NCBI GenBank assembly: GCA_002402585.1
Contig: DHGC01000027.1
Coordinates: forward strand, 1-21,018
Direction of reading: 5' to 3'
Origin: Erysipelotrichaceae bacterium UBA4808
GTDB taxonomy: Bacteria > Bacillota_I > Bacilli_A > Erysipelotrichales > Erysipelotrichaceae
Length of the DNA stretch: 21,018 bases
Under the pieces are notes generated by a model. The model saw only the letters and a list, made by a program, of their open reading frames with translations, searched no databases and was not told the DNA's origin. Both the position numbers and the translations under genes were made by a program. This document shows, piece by piece, positions 7,572-14,317 of the stretch; position 1 is the stretch's first letter; each line of letters starts with the position of its first letter.

Positions 7572-8665
7572 AAAATAGAACTCCTTTCAAATACTTTGCC
7601 ACCCTTTACTTCAAACACCGTAATCTGATCCTTCAACCAGAGTTGGACATCTTCCAAATCCGTTGTGGTAATCATAGTTTGTGTATTCAGATGCAAAACA
7701 TCAAACAAAGCGATACGCTTCTGTTTATCTAACTCACTGAACACATCATCCAGCAAGAGTATGGGTTTATCTCCACTCATTTCTTCAATAACTTCAATCA
7801 AAGCACATTTCAAAGCCACAATAATCAATCGCTTCTGACCTTGTGACGCAACACTTGTTACGAACTGATTATCCATTGAAAAGATATAGTCGTCACGATG
7901 AATCCCAACATGTGTCAACTTAAACACACGATCACGATCCAAATTTCTTCGGTACTTATCAATCAAATCATATTGTAAATGATCCGACCACTCAACAGGT
8001 CCCTGATAAGCAATCTTTATACTGCTTTTTGATAAAGATAAACGTTGGTAATACGAAGTTACAATTTGATTCAATCGATCTACAAAGCCGGTTTTATAAC
8101 GAATGATTTCTACTTGTAGCGAAATCAATTTTGATGTCAAAATCTCTAGATAATCATCATCAATCTCAGACCCTTTTAAATAGACATTTCGATCTTTCAA
8201 AACTTTGACATATTGTGTCAATAAATCCATATAAAAAGGCTTTATTTTCCCCAACTCAACATCAAACAACTTTCTTCTATCCTTAGGTGATGTTTCAAAC
8301 AAATCCATATCCGAAGGAGAAAACAAAACCGCATTCATTTTACCAATGAACTCACTACTCTTCTTTAAAGGTTGATTTTGATAAAATAAAGTCTTCCCTT
8401 TATCGTGTAAAACAACCTTAAGCTGTAATTGTACATCTGTATCAACCACAGCCTTACAAACAGCCATCTCACTGTCTTTACGAATCATAAGCTTCTCATC
8501 AGAAACTCGATGTGAACGACCCGTAGAAAGTAAATAGATGGCCTCTAAGAGATTTGTTTTACCTTGTGCATTATCACCGATAAAAATATTGATGTTCGAA
8601 TTAAAGTTGAGTTCAATGCTCTCAAAATTTCGAAAATCGCGTAAACTTAAATGTCTAATTTTCAT
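7568..8665 (-). CDS. recF: DNA replication/repair protein RecF
   Basis: SMC-like ATPase of the RecFOR pathway that helps load RecA at gaps and stalled forks. The 365-residue product has Walker A GDNAQGKT (30-37), the ABC signature SQGQKR (274-279) and Walker B ILLLDD with the following VFSELD (302-313). The start ATG overlaps the yaaA stop (ATGA) and the stop TGA overlaps the gyrB start in the same way, so expression is coupled on both sides. The position between yaaA and gyrB is the standard Bacillota order. Confidence 0.98.
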   Translation of the reverse strand: MKIRHLSLRDFRNFESIELNFNSNINIFIGDNAQGKTNLLEAIYLLSTGRSHRVSDEKLMIRKDSEMAVCKAVVDTDVQLQLKVVLHDKGKTLFYQNQPLKKSSEFIGKMNAVLFSPSDMDLFETSPKDRRKLFDVELGKIKPFYMDLLTQYVKVLKDRNVYLKGSEIDDDYLEILTSKLISLQVEIIRYKTGFVDRLNQIVTSYYQRLSLSKSSIKIAYQGPVEWSDHLQYDLIDKYRRNLDRDRVFKLTHVGIHRDDYIFSMDNQFVTSVASQGQKRLIIVALKCALIEVIEEMSGDKPILLLDDVFSELDKQKRIALFDVLHLNTQTMITTTDLEDVQLWLKDQITVFEVKGGKVFERSSIL

Positions 8666-8865
8666 TGTCCGATTGTATACGTTTTGCCTTCGATTTCAAT
8701 CACATCATTGGGATACAATTTACGTCCTCTGCGATCTTCTTTTTCACCATTAACTTGAATTTTTAAGGTCTTGACCGCAAGTTTTGCCTGGCCTCCAGAA
8801 TTAATCCAATCTGTCATCTTCAACAGCTGACCGAGTGTTATATAAGGTGTTGAAATGACTATCAT
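8662..8865 (-). CDS. yaaA: S4-domain protein YaaA
   Basis: A 67-residue RNA-binding protein of the YaaA/RlbA family, made almost entirely of one S4 fold: ITLGQLLKMTDWINSGGQAK, then LKIQVNGEKEDRRGRKLYPNDVIEI, the usual S4 pattern of helix-turn followed by a basic loop. Members sit between dnaN and recF in most Bacillota; a role in ribosome assembly has been proposed and the exact target is unknown. The start ATG has GAAGG about 8 nt upstream. First gene of the operon; it overlaps recF by 4 nt. Confidence 0.93.
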   Translation of the reverse strand: MIVISTPYITLGQLLKMTDWINSGGQAKLAVKTLKIQVNGEKEDRRGRKLYPNDVIEIEGKTYTIGQ

Positions 8866-8898
8866 TTAAGAACCTTCTTTCTATATAAATCCTCATAA

Positions 8899-8928
8899 AT
8901 TATACCATAAAAAACACCCTCTTGCTAA
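8899..8928 (-). promoter_or_regulatory. extended -10 promoter of the yaaA-recF-gyrB-gyrA operon
   Basis: The minus strand reads TGG-TATAAT (8907-8899), a perfect extended -10. A weak -35 TTAGCA lies 18 nt upstream (8928-8923), inside the loop of the dnaN terminator. Predicted transcription start is about 8892, giving a short leader before yaaA. Confidence 0.7.
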
Positions 8929-8936
8929 GGGTGTTT
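8908..8936 (-). terminator. intrinsic terminator of dnaN
   Basis: Minus-strand stem AAACACCCT (8936-8928) / AGGGTGTTT (8920-8912) with a 7-nt loop, followed by more Ts. It begins 6 nt after the dnaN stop codon. Confidence 0.92.
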
Positions 8937-8942
8937 AAGTGT

Positions 8943-10064
8943 TTAAGAATAGGTACGAACGGGTAAAATCAACTGCAGAATTGACTCATCATCCACATTT
9001 CGAATGATGAATGGTTTCATCTCACCACTGAACTCCAATTTAACGACCGAGCCATTCAAAACACGAACCGCATCAAACACATAACGTCCACTAAAGGATA
9101 TTTCCAAAGGATTTCCTTTATATGAAATTGCTTGAAGTTTTTCCATTGAAGAACCTACTTCCTGAGACTTTGTACTGATGACAATTTCATTCTGACTTGC
9201 ACTCAATTTAACAATTGAAATTCCCTCACTCTTGATAAAGGATGCACGGTCAATCGCATTGAGTATATCACGAGCATCCAAAGTCAATTCATACATGAAT
9301 TCCGTTGGAATCAAACGACTCGTTTCTGGATATAAACCATCAATCAAACGTGTTTGAATGACGGTATGATCAATCCAAAATTGTGCTTTCTTATCACTGA
9401 CACAAATCAATACTTTCTCATCCCTCTCCAAAGTCTTGGCAACCTCGCCTAAACTCTTAGCTGGAATCGTAATATTAAACGATTGCGTATTATTTACATG
9501 AATTGTCTTTTTAGCCAATCTAAAACTATCCGTAGCAACACATTCTAAAACAGAACCATCACATTTGAAATTCACACCGGTTAAAACTGGACGTGTTTCT
9601 TTGTCACTGGTTGCAAAACTCGTTTGAGTGATGACCTTTAATAATACATCTGCATCTATTTCAATTTGTTTCGTCGGCATTGTAAAATCAATTGCTGGAT
9701 AATCAGAAGCTTTCATACCATTGATATTGAATTCTGCAGAATGACCCGAAATCTTCGTCAACGATCCATCCACAACTTCCACAATTAATTCATCCGCATC
9801 AATCTTACGTACAATTTCTAGAATGTATTTTGCTTCAATAACAATTGATCCTTCTTCTTTGATTTCAAAAAAAGCATCATTTCGATCAGCTTTAATAACT
9901 TTTTGAATCGATACATCGGAATCACTACCCGTCAATACGAGCTCATCTTTTTTTGCTTCAATCTTGATTCCCGATAACCATGGCAAAGGAGAATTAGCAG
10001 ATATGGCTCTTGAAACAACCGATAAAGCATTATAGAAAACACGTTTCGAAATTCTAAAATTCAT
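8943..10064 (-). CDS. dnaN: DNA polymerase III sliding clamp, beta subunit
   Basis: Ring-shaped processivity clamp (homodimer) that tethers DNA polymerase III and recruits repair factors. The 373 residues match the usual three repeated clamp folds of about 120 residues each. Recognisable stretches include the N-terminal NSPLPWLSGIKIEA, the central MKASDYPAIDF and ATDSFRLA, and the C-terminal LQLILPVRTYS that closes the partner-binding pocket. The start ATG follows AGGAGG with a 7-nt gap. It lies downstream of dnaA, separated by 138 nt containing DnaA boxes and the probable unwinding element, and is ended by its own terminator. Confidence 0.99.
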   Translation of the reverse strand: MNFRISKRVFYNALSVVSRAISANSPLPWLSGIKIEAKKDELVLTGSDSDVSIQKVIKADRNDAFFEIKEEGSIVIEAKYILEIVRKIDADELIVEVVDGSLTKISGHSAEFNINGMKASDYPAIDFTMPTKQIEIDADVLLKVITQTSFATSDKETRPVLTGVNFKCDGSVLECVATDSFRLAKKTIHVNNTQSFNITIPAKSLGEVAKTLERDEKVLICVSDKKAQFWIDHTVIQTRLIDGLYPETSRLIPTEFMYELTLDARDILNAIDRASFIKSEGISIVKLSASQNEIVISTKSQEVGSSMEKLQAISYKGNPLEISFSGRYVFDAVRVLNGSVVKLEFSGEMKPFIIRNVDDESILQLILPVRTYS

Positions 10065-10089
10065 GCGTTAGCCTCCTGATACCATTAGG

Positions 10090-10126
10090 GTATTATTATT
10101 ATTAAGCCTGTGGGCAATGTGGATAA
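10090..10126 (-). other. probable origin unwinding element: two abutting DnaA boxes plus DnaA-trios
   Basis: Reading the minus strand from 10126: TTATCCACA (perfect box, 10126-10118), TTGCCCACA (one mismatch, 10117-10109), GGC, T, then four TAA triplets (10104-10093) and TAC, ending at CCC. In B. subtilis the basal unwinding system is DnaA boxes, a short GC-rich step, then triplets with a central A (DnaA-trios) onto which DnaA filaments grow. This site has the same parts in the same order, also between dnaA and dnaN. Confidence 0.75.
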
Positions 10127-10155
10127 GGCTTCAAAAGCCTTTTATATACAGTCTT

Positions 10156-10164
10156 ATTTTATCA
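10156..10164 (-). promoter_or_regulatory. possible dnaN promoter (extended -10)
   Basis: The minus strand reads TGA-TAAAAT (10164-10156), a 5/6 match to the -10 hexamer with a TGn extension. No good -35 is visible. If used, dnaN would have its own transcript in addition to read-through from dnaA. Confidence 0.3.
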
Positions 10165-10193
10165 TTTTTATGTGTTAATTAAAAGTGAATAGA

Positions 10194-10202
10194 TGTGGAT
10201 AA
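10194..10202 (-). other. DnaA box (TTATCCACA)
   Basis: Perfect consensus DnaA box on the minus strand, directly abutting the dnaA stop codon. It is part of the downstream half of a bipartite origin, together with the boxes at 10109-10126. Confidence 0.85.
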
Positions 10203-11555
10203 CTAGTTATTGCTTAACAATTTTTCGAGTTCCATAACAGCTTGTTTATAATTCATGTCTGTTTTTAAAAAGCGATCGACTTTCTCACAAGCATTCATGA
10301 CCGTTGAATGATCACGCTTACCAAATTCATCGCCAATTTTTGAAAAAGGTAGATCCAACATCTTGCGTGAAAAATACATTGCAATATGGCGAGCTGTCGC
10401 AATATTCTTTGTACGAGTGTTAGAAGTCAATTGTTGCTTGGTTAAACCATAATAATCTGCGACAACACGCTTAATTTTATTGACGGAGAGTTCATTCTTA
10501 TCACTTGAACCCGTTCCTTTAAATGCAGCTAGAGCCACTTTAAAATCAATGCGTTCACTTCCACTAAAATTGATGGAATAAAAGAGCAGACGATTCAAAG
10601 CACCTTCCAATTTACGAACATCTTTAGAAAAATTAGTCGCAATATAACTTAAAACATCGTCATCAATCATAGATGCATCCACAGCTTGATATTCTAATCT
10701 AAACTTTAAGATTGCCAAAGCTGTCTCAAACTCAGGGGAATCCATTCCAACAGATAAACCAGAAGAAAAACGACTGATCAAACGATCTTCTAAACCCTTA
10801 ATTTCTGAAGGATTGCGGTCACTGGTCAAAACAATTTGTTTCTTATTGTTTACGAGTTCATTAAAAATATTAAAGAACACTTCATGAGATTTTTCTTTGC
10901 CGGCTATGAACTGAATATCATCCATTAATAAGACATCTAAATGATTCATTTTTGTTTTAAACTTCTCAATCGAGTTATCTTTTATAGAATTTACAACCGC
11001 AGTCACAAAATCGGTACTTGATGTATAAAAAACCTTCTTATGAGGATCATTCTGTTTAATATAATTACCGATTGAATTCAATAAGTGGGTCTTACCTAAT
11101 CCAGAATTACCATAAATAAAAAGAGGTGTATAAAACTTCCCAGGTGTATATGCACATGCTAAAGCAGCAGAATGAGCTTCTTTGTTACTTGGCCCAACAA
11201 TAAAATTATCAAAGGTATATTCAGGCATGACGTGATCATCTTCAATAACTTCTTCTACAAAATCATCAATCTGTGTGCCCACTTTAAAATATTCTTGATC
11301 CAAATGAACTTCGCAGTCCACATTGTGTTGCAAAATCGAGCTTAAAACATTTCCAATCAATGCAAGTTTCTGTGAAAGAATCATTTTTTGAAGATTCGTT
11401 GGAACAGAAATGATTGCCTTTTCCTCGTTTAAAAATACGAGATTTGATTCTTCGAAATAAGTTTCGTAAACGAGTTTTCCAATAGAACTATCGTCTTTTA
11501 ATCGATTCTTTGCTTTTGACCAAAGATCGCTGTAAAAATATTCTACCCCTGTCAT
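10203..11555 (-). CDS. dnaA: chromosomal replication initiator protein DnaA
   Basis: AAA+ ATPase that binds DnaA boxes and melts the origin. The 450-residue product has an N-terminal domain I (about 1-85), a linker, Walker A GNSGLGKT (149-156), Walker B with LLMDDIQ (DDIQ at 212-215), and a C-terminal helix-turn-helix domain with the DnaA signature RDHSTVMNA (from 414). The start is the ATG at 11555, which has AGAAGG 10 nt upstream; a further in-frame ATG at 11582 would add nine residues but has no ribosome-binding site and would place that AGAAGG inside the coding region. DnaA boxes on both sides of the gene suggest autoregulation, as known for the family. Confidence 0.98.
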   Translation of the reverse strand: MTGVEYFYSDLWSKAKNRLKDDSSIGKLVYETYFEESNLVFLNEEKAIISVPTNLQKMILSQKLALIGNVLSSILQHNVDCEVHLDQEYFKVGTQIDDFVEEVIEDDHVMPEYTFDNFIVGPSNKEAHSAALACAYTPGKFYTPLFIYGNSGLGKTHLLNSIGNYIKQNDPHKKVFYTSSTDFVTAVVNSIKDNSIEKFKTKMNHLDVLLMDDIQFIAGKEKSHEVFFNIFNELVNNKKQIVLTSDRNPSEIKGLEDRLISRFSSGLSVGMDSPEFETALAILKFRLEYQAVDASMIDDDVLSYIATNFSKDVRKLEGALNRLLFYSINFSGSERIDFKVALAAFKGTGSSDKNELSVNKIKRVVADYYGLTKQQLTSNTRTKNIATARHIAMYFSRKMLDLPFSKIGDEFGKRDHSTVMNACEKVDRFLKTDMNYKQAVMELEKLLSNN

Positions 11556-11685
11556 ACAAAACACCCTTCTAGTGAATTTCATTTTACGCTCGTAATGAAC
11601 GCATTTCTAGGACAAAATTTTTACCCACCAACTTTTACACAGTTGTAAAATACATAATAGCTTATAAATAAAGGAGATAACAGAG

Positions 11686-11704
11686 TTTTCCACAGTTATC
11701 CACA
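11686..11704 (+). other. tandem DnaA boxes (TTTTCCACA, TTATCCACA)
   Basis: Two boxes in the same orientation, one base apart: a relaxed TTTTCCACA (11686-11694) and a perfect TTATCCACA (11696-11704), upstream of dnaA. Confidence 0.88.
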
Positions 11705-11745
11705 TCTTTTTAAGAAGTAAAAATCGTGCAAAACTTTTCAACTTT

Positions 11746-11772
11746 TTATACACAGTGGATAATTGTGGAAAA
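11746..11772. other. overlapping DnaA-box cluster
   Basis: Perfect TTATACACA on the plus strand (11746-11754) shares one base with a one-mismatch box on the minus strand (11754-11762), followed by a relaxed TTTTCCACA on the minus strand (11764-11772). Three boxes fit in 27 bp. Confidence 0.85.
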
Positions 11773-11952
11773 AACCAATGTTTTAACAAGTTATTAACAG
11801 TCCTATGTGCACAATAATACCTTGTAAATAAAAGGGATTTTCAACCTTTCCACAAATTCACAATGATGTGATTAACTTATTATAAAATTAGTGGGTAAAA
11901 ACGGACTTTATCCCCACTTTAGCGTTGGGGAAAACTCACGTATTTTATGAAT

Positions 11953-11961
11953 TTATACACA
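11953..11961 (+). other. DnaA box (TTATACACA)
   Basis: Isolated perfect match to TTATNCACA on the plus strand, in the rpmH-proximal half of oriC. Confidence 0.8.
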
Positions 11962-12165
11962 ATATATGAAGCACATCACATTTTGGTTGTGGTAAGTGAT
12001 TTAAAATGCTTTAAAAGCAAGTGATAGCGCATCCATTCTAATTAAGAAAATAATAAAATAAAGGAATATAAATTAGATCGACTGTATACGTATAAGATTG
12101 ATCGTTGTGATACATCTTCAAAATGAGTAAAAAAGGGGAAATAAAATCAAGTTGGAACGGTTTTG

Positions 12166-12194
12166 TTGACTTATAGACATATTATCGTTATAAT
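12166..12194 (+). promoter_or_regulatory. sigma-A promoter of rpmH-rnpA-yidC-jag
   Basis: -35 TTGACT (12166-12171), 17-nt spacer, -10 TATAAT (12189-12194): a near-consensus strong promoter, fitting the high demand for L34. Expected transcription start is near 12201, giving a leader of about 44 nt. Confidence 0.93.
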
Positions 12195-12244
12195 CTAAAA
12201 GCAATTGTTCAATTTGTATCAATTTAAAAGTGGAGGTGGCTCAT

Positions 12245-12379
12245 ATGAAAAGAACTTATCAGCCGAGCAAAAGAAAACACCAAAAGGTCCACGGTTTCAG
12301 AGCAAGAATGAAAACGGTTGGCGGACGGAAAGTTTTGGCTAGACGTCGTGCCAAGGGCAGAGAGGTTTTGTCGGCATAA
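12245..12379 (+). CDS. rpmH: 50S ribosomal protein L34
   Basis: The small basic large-subunit protein L34, 44 residues, beginning MKRTYQPSKRKHQKVHGFRA and ending GREVLSA; the family pattern MKRTYQPS(K/N)RKR..HGFR.RM.T..GR.VL..RR.KGR is followed throughout. A strong GGAGG lies 7 nt or so before the ATG. It is first in the rpmH-rnpA-yidC-jag cluster typical of Bacillota origins, divergent from dnaA, and followed directly by a terminator that should limit transcription into rnpA. Confidence 0.98.
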   Translation: MKRTYQPSKRKHQKVHGFRARMKTVGGRKVLARRRAKGREVLSA

Positions 12380-12380
12380 A

Positions 12381-12403
12381 AGTCACCTTCGGGTGATTTT
12401 TTT
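12381..12403 (+). terminator. terminator/attenuator between rpmH and rnpA
   Basis: Stem TCACC / GGTGA with a stable UUCG tetraloop (12383-12396), extendable by a G-T and A-T pairs, followed by a run of seven Ts. It starts right after the rpmH stop. As rnpA has no promoter that I can see, this probably acts as a partial terminator that sets the L34:RnpA ratio. Confidence 0.9.
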
Positions 12404-12412
12404 ATTAAATGT

Positions 12413-12790
12413 ATGAAGAAGCAATTTCGCATTACTAAAAATGAAGAATTCCAAAAGATTATCAAGGCAAAGAAATTTGTTTCCAATCCATCTTTTACTG
12501 TGTATTATAGACCTAGATTCTTGGAGCACAGTCGAATTGGGATATCCGTTGGTAAGAAAATGGGATCGGCTGTAGTACGAAATCGAATCAAACGTCAGGT
12601 AAGAATGATGTGTCTCGAAATAACAGAATTTAAAGAAAACTATGATTGTGTTATTATGGTGAGGAATCAATACCAAACGCAGGATTACGCATCAAATTTG
12701 AAAGCGTTAAGCCAGTGCTTCGCAAGAATGAGATCAAAGGCAAAAGTAAGCCTTATAGGAGATTTGAATGAAAAAGTTGTTACAGAATAA
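12413..12790 (+). CDS. rnpA: ribonuclease P protein component
   Basis: Basic protein subunit of RNase P, which helps the RNA subunit cut 5' leaders from pre-tRNAs. The 125-residue product starts MKKQFRITKNEEFQKII and carries the family signature RNRIKRQVR (RNR motif) after GKKMGSAVV. The start agrees with the family, but no Shine-Dalgarno precedes it; the 33 nt between the rpmH stop and this ATG are filled by the terminator and its T-tract. The 3' end overlaps yidC by 23 nt in another frame. Expression probably depends on read-through from the rpmH promoter. Confidence 0.97.
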   Translation: MKKQFRITKNEEFQKIIKAKKFVSNPSFTVYYRPRFLEHSRIGISVGKKMGSAVVRNRIKRQVRMMCLEITEFKENYDCVIMVRNQYQTQDYASNLKALSQCFARMRSKAKVSLIGDLNEKVVTE

Positions 12791-13652
12791 AAAAATGTGG
12801 ATCGCATTGACATTGCTCTTTGCTTTAACCGCATGTACACGTGTCGTAGACAGTGAAGGAATCATTATTCCTGAGAAAATCATTACTTTGAGTACACAGA
12901 TTGGAGATATCCTAGCGGATGAAAGTTGGTTCTCAGCTTTCTTTGTCTTTCCAATCTCACAAGCCATCAACTTCATCGCGAAGTATACAGGCGTCATTCT
13001 TTCAATCATTATCGTTACGATTCTGATTAAACTCTTAACCTTAAGTTTCACAATCAAATCAACGGTTGCTTCTCAGAAGATGCAAATGATCAATCCTGAA
13101 CTTAAAAAAGTTCAAGACAAGTATGCAGGTAAGACCGATAACGAATCTAAAATGCGTATGGGTCAAGAAATGAATGCGATTTATGCAAAACATCAAATCA
13201 ATCCATTTGGTGCGATCTTGGTTATGTTCATCCAGTTCCCAGTCATCATCGCAATGTACCAAGCGGTTCAACGTGCAGATGCGGTTGTAAATGGTAGTGT
13301 CATGGGCAATAGCTTACAAATCAGTCCCATGGCTTCCATCACCCAAGGTGTTTGGATTTTCATGGCCATCTATGTTTTGATGGGTGTCTTCCAATTTATC
13401 TCAATGAAGTTGCCTCAGTACCTTCAAAAGAAAACAGCTCCAGTCAAAGAAAAAGCTTACGCGAACAAAGATGCGAAGAAATCTGGTCCTAATATGGAAA
13501 TTATGATGTATACCTCGATTGGTATGATCATGGTCTTGGCCATTAACTGGCCGACGGCGATGTCCTTATATTGGTTGGTTACAGCGATTGCTCAGGTTGC
13601 ACAAACTGTGTTCATTCAGTATAAATACATCACACCAACCGTAGGTAAGTAA
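12768..13652 (+). CDS. yidC: membrane protein insertase YidC (SpoIIIJ/OxaA type)
   Basis: Inserts and folds membrane proteins, alone or with Sec. At 294 residues it is of the short Gram-positive type. The N-terminus is a lipoprotein signal with lipobox LTAC (20-23; Cys23 would be lipid-modified), followed by five predicted transmembrane segments and a basic C-terminal region. The first core segment reads SIIIVTILIKLLTL: the conserved groove arginine (Arg73 in SpoIIIJ) is replaced by Lys88, keeping the charge. AGGAG lies 8 nt before the ATG, within the end of rnpA. Two bases separate its stop from jag. Genes after jag in many Bacillota (mnmE, mnmG) are not here. Confidence 0.97.
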   Translation: MKKLLQNKKMWIALTLLFALTACTRVVDSEGIIIPEKIITLSTQIGDILADESWFSAFFVFPISQAINFIAKYTGVILSIIIVTILIKLLTLSFTIKSTVASQKMQMINPELKKVQDKYAGKTDNESKMRMGQEMNAIYAKHQINPFGAILVMFIQFPVIIAMYQAVQRADAVVNGSVMGNSLQISPMASITQGVWIFMAIYVLMGVFQFISMKLPQYLQKKTAPVKEKAYANKDAKKSGPNMEIMMYTSIGMIMVLAINWPTAMSLYWLVTAIAQVAQTVFIQYKYITPTVGK

Positions 13653-13654
13653 AA

Positions 13655-14269
13655 ATGAAGCTCTATACAGGTAAAACGCTGGATGAATGTTTAAGTAAAG
13701 CAGCGAAGGAAAAAGACGTTACTGTTGATGCCTTGACCTACTTCATCAAAGAAGAAAAAACTGGGTTCCTTGGTTTTGGGAATCAAGTCACTGCTGAAAT
13801 CTATGCCATCACAGATGTCTTAGAATTCATGCACAAATATCTCACGACATTCTTTATGAATATAGGACTTGAAGTTGAAGTCACAGTTGGTGAAGACAGT
13901 GAAGGCTTAAAAGTGATGTTGAATGCTGAAAACAATGCGATCCTGATTGGCAAGAGTGGTCAGACACTTCATTCCTTGAATACCGTTGTCCGCAGTGCGA
14001 TCAGTTCTGAGTTTAGAAAACACTTTAATGTCTTAGTCGACATCAACAACTATAAGGTCGAACGTTACGAGAAAGTCATCGCAATGGCCAATCGCATCGC
14101 AAAGACTGTCTTGAGAACCAAGATTCCTGCGACATTGGATCCATTACCGAATGATGAGCGTAAAGTCATCCATCAATACTTGAGTACAATGAAAAACATT
14201 CGTACAGAGAGTGTTGGCGAACGGAATCAACGTCGTTTAAAGATTTTTTACGATAAAAACAAAGCTTAG
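13655..14269 (+). CDS. jag: RNA-binding protein KhpB (Jag/EloR)
   Basis: Partner of KhpA in an RNA-binding complex that influences cell elongation and small-RNA regulation in Gram-positives. The 204 residues contain a Jag N-terminal domain (1-50, with the KTGFLGFG signature), a KH domain with GKSG loop at 99-102, and an R3H domain with Arg169-x3-His173 in ERKVIHQYL and the downstream ESVGERNQRRL. It starts two bases after the yidC stop with only a weak ribosome-binding site, so coupling is likely. The stop TAG is inside the stem of the following terminator. Confidence 0.96.
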   Translation: MKLYTGKTLDECLSKAAKEKDVTVDALTYFIKEEKTGFLGFGNQVTAEIYAITDVLEFMHKYLTTFFMNIGLEVEVTVGEDSEGLKVMLNAENNAILIGKSGQTLHSLNTVVRSAISSEFRKHFNVLVDINNYKVERYEKVIAMANRIAKTVLRTKIPATLDPLPNDERKVIHQYLSTMKNIRTESVGERNQRRLKIFYDKNKA

Positions 14270-14284
14270 TGAACTAAGCTTTTT
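14261..14284 (+). terminator. intrinsic terminator of the rpmH-jag cluster, overlapping the jag stop
   Basis: Perfect 9-bp stem AAAGCTTAG (14261-14269) / CTAAGCTTT (14274-14282) with a TGAA loop, followed by Ts. The 5' arm includes the last two jag sense codons and its TAG stop. Confidence 0.9.
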
Positions 14285-14310
14285 ATATCCAAATAAGGCT
14301 GGTGTATAAT
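14282..14310 (+). promoter_or_regulatory. promoter of pth-mfd-rqcP-divIC
   Basis: Perfect -10 TATAAT (14305-14310) with a weak -35 TTTATA (14282-14287) 17 nt upstream, overlapping the jag terminator T-tract. The -10 ends seven bases before the pth ATG at 14318, so transcription should begin at or next to that ATG. Confidence 0.6.
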
Positions 14311-14317
14311 AGTGAGT

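Larger units (their letters stand above)
11556..12244. other. oriC: oriC intergenic region between dnaA and rpmH
   Basis: This 689-nt AT-rich gap separates divergent dnaA and rpmH and holds no credible gene. It contains perfect DnaA boxes at 11696-11704, 11746-11754 and 11953-11961. Near matches are at 11633-11641, 11686-11694, 11754-11762 (minus), 11764-11772 (minus), 11846-11854, 11867-11875 (minus) and 11908-11916. A 7-bp inverted repeat lies at 11633-11650 in the dnaA leader. From about 12040 to 12078 there is an AT-rich stretch without boxes. The rpmH promoter lies at 12166-12194. I could not place a dnaA promoter with confidence. With the boxes between dnaA and dnaN this makes a bipartite origin. 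Confidence 0.9.

Noticed and set aside
10125..10141. 7-bp inverted repeat AAGGCTT / AAGCCTT in the dnaA-dnaN gap as a dnaA terminator
   Set aside because: On the minus strand it is followed by ATCCACA, not Ts, so it is not an intrinsic terminator for dnaA. It overlaps the last two bases of a DnaA box and could be incidental.
11556..11582. Nine-residue extension of DnaA from ATG 11582
   Set aside because: It has no ribosome-binding site, while AGAAGG within it serves the ATG at 11555.
11654..11659. TATTAT on the minus strand as the dnaA -10
   Set aside because: No acceptable -35 at 16-18 nt; left unassigned.
11911..11932. CCCCA ... TGGGG inverted repeat in oriC as a terminator
   Set aside because: Only 5 bp with a long loop and no T-tract.
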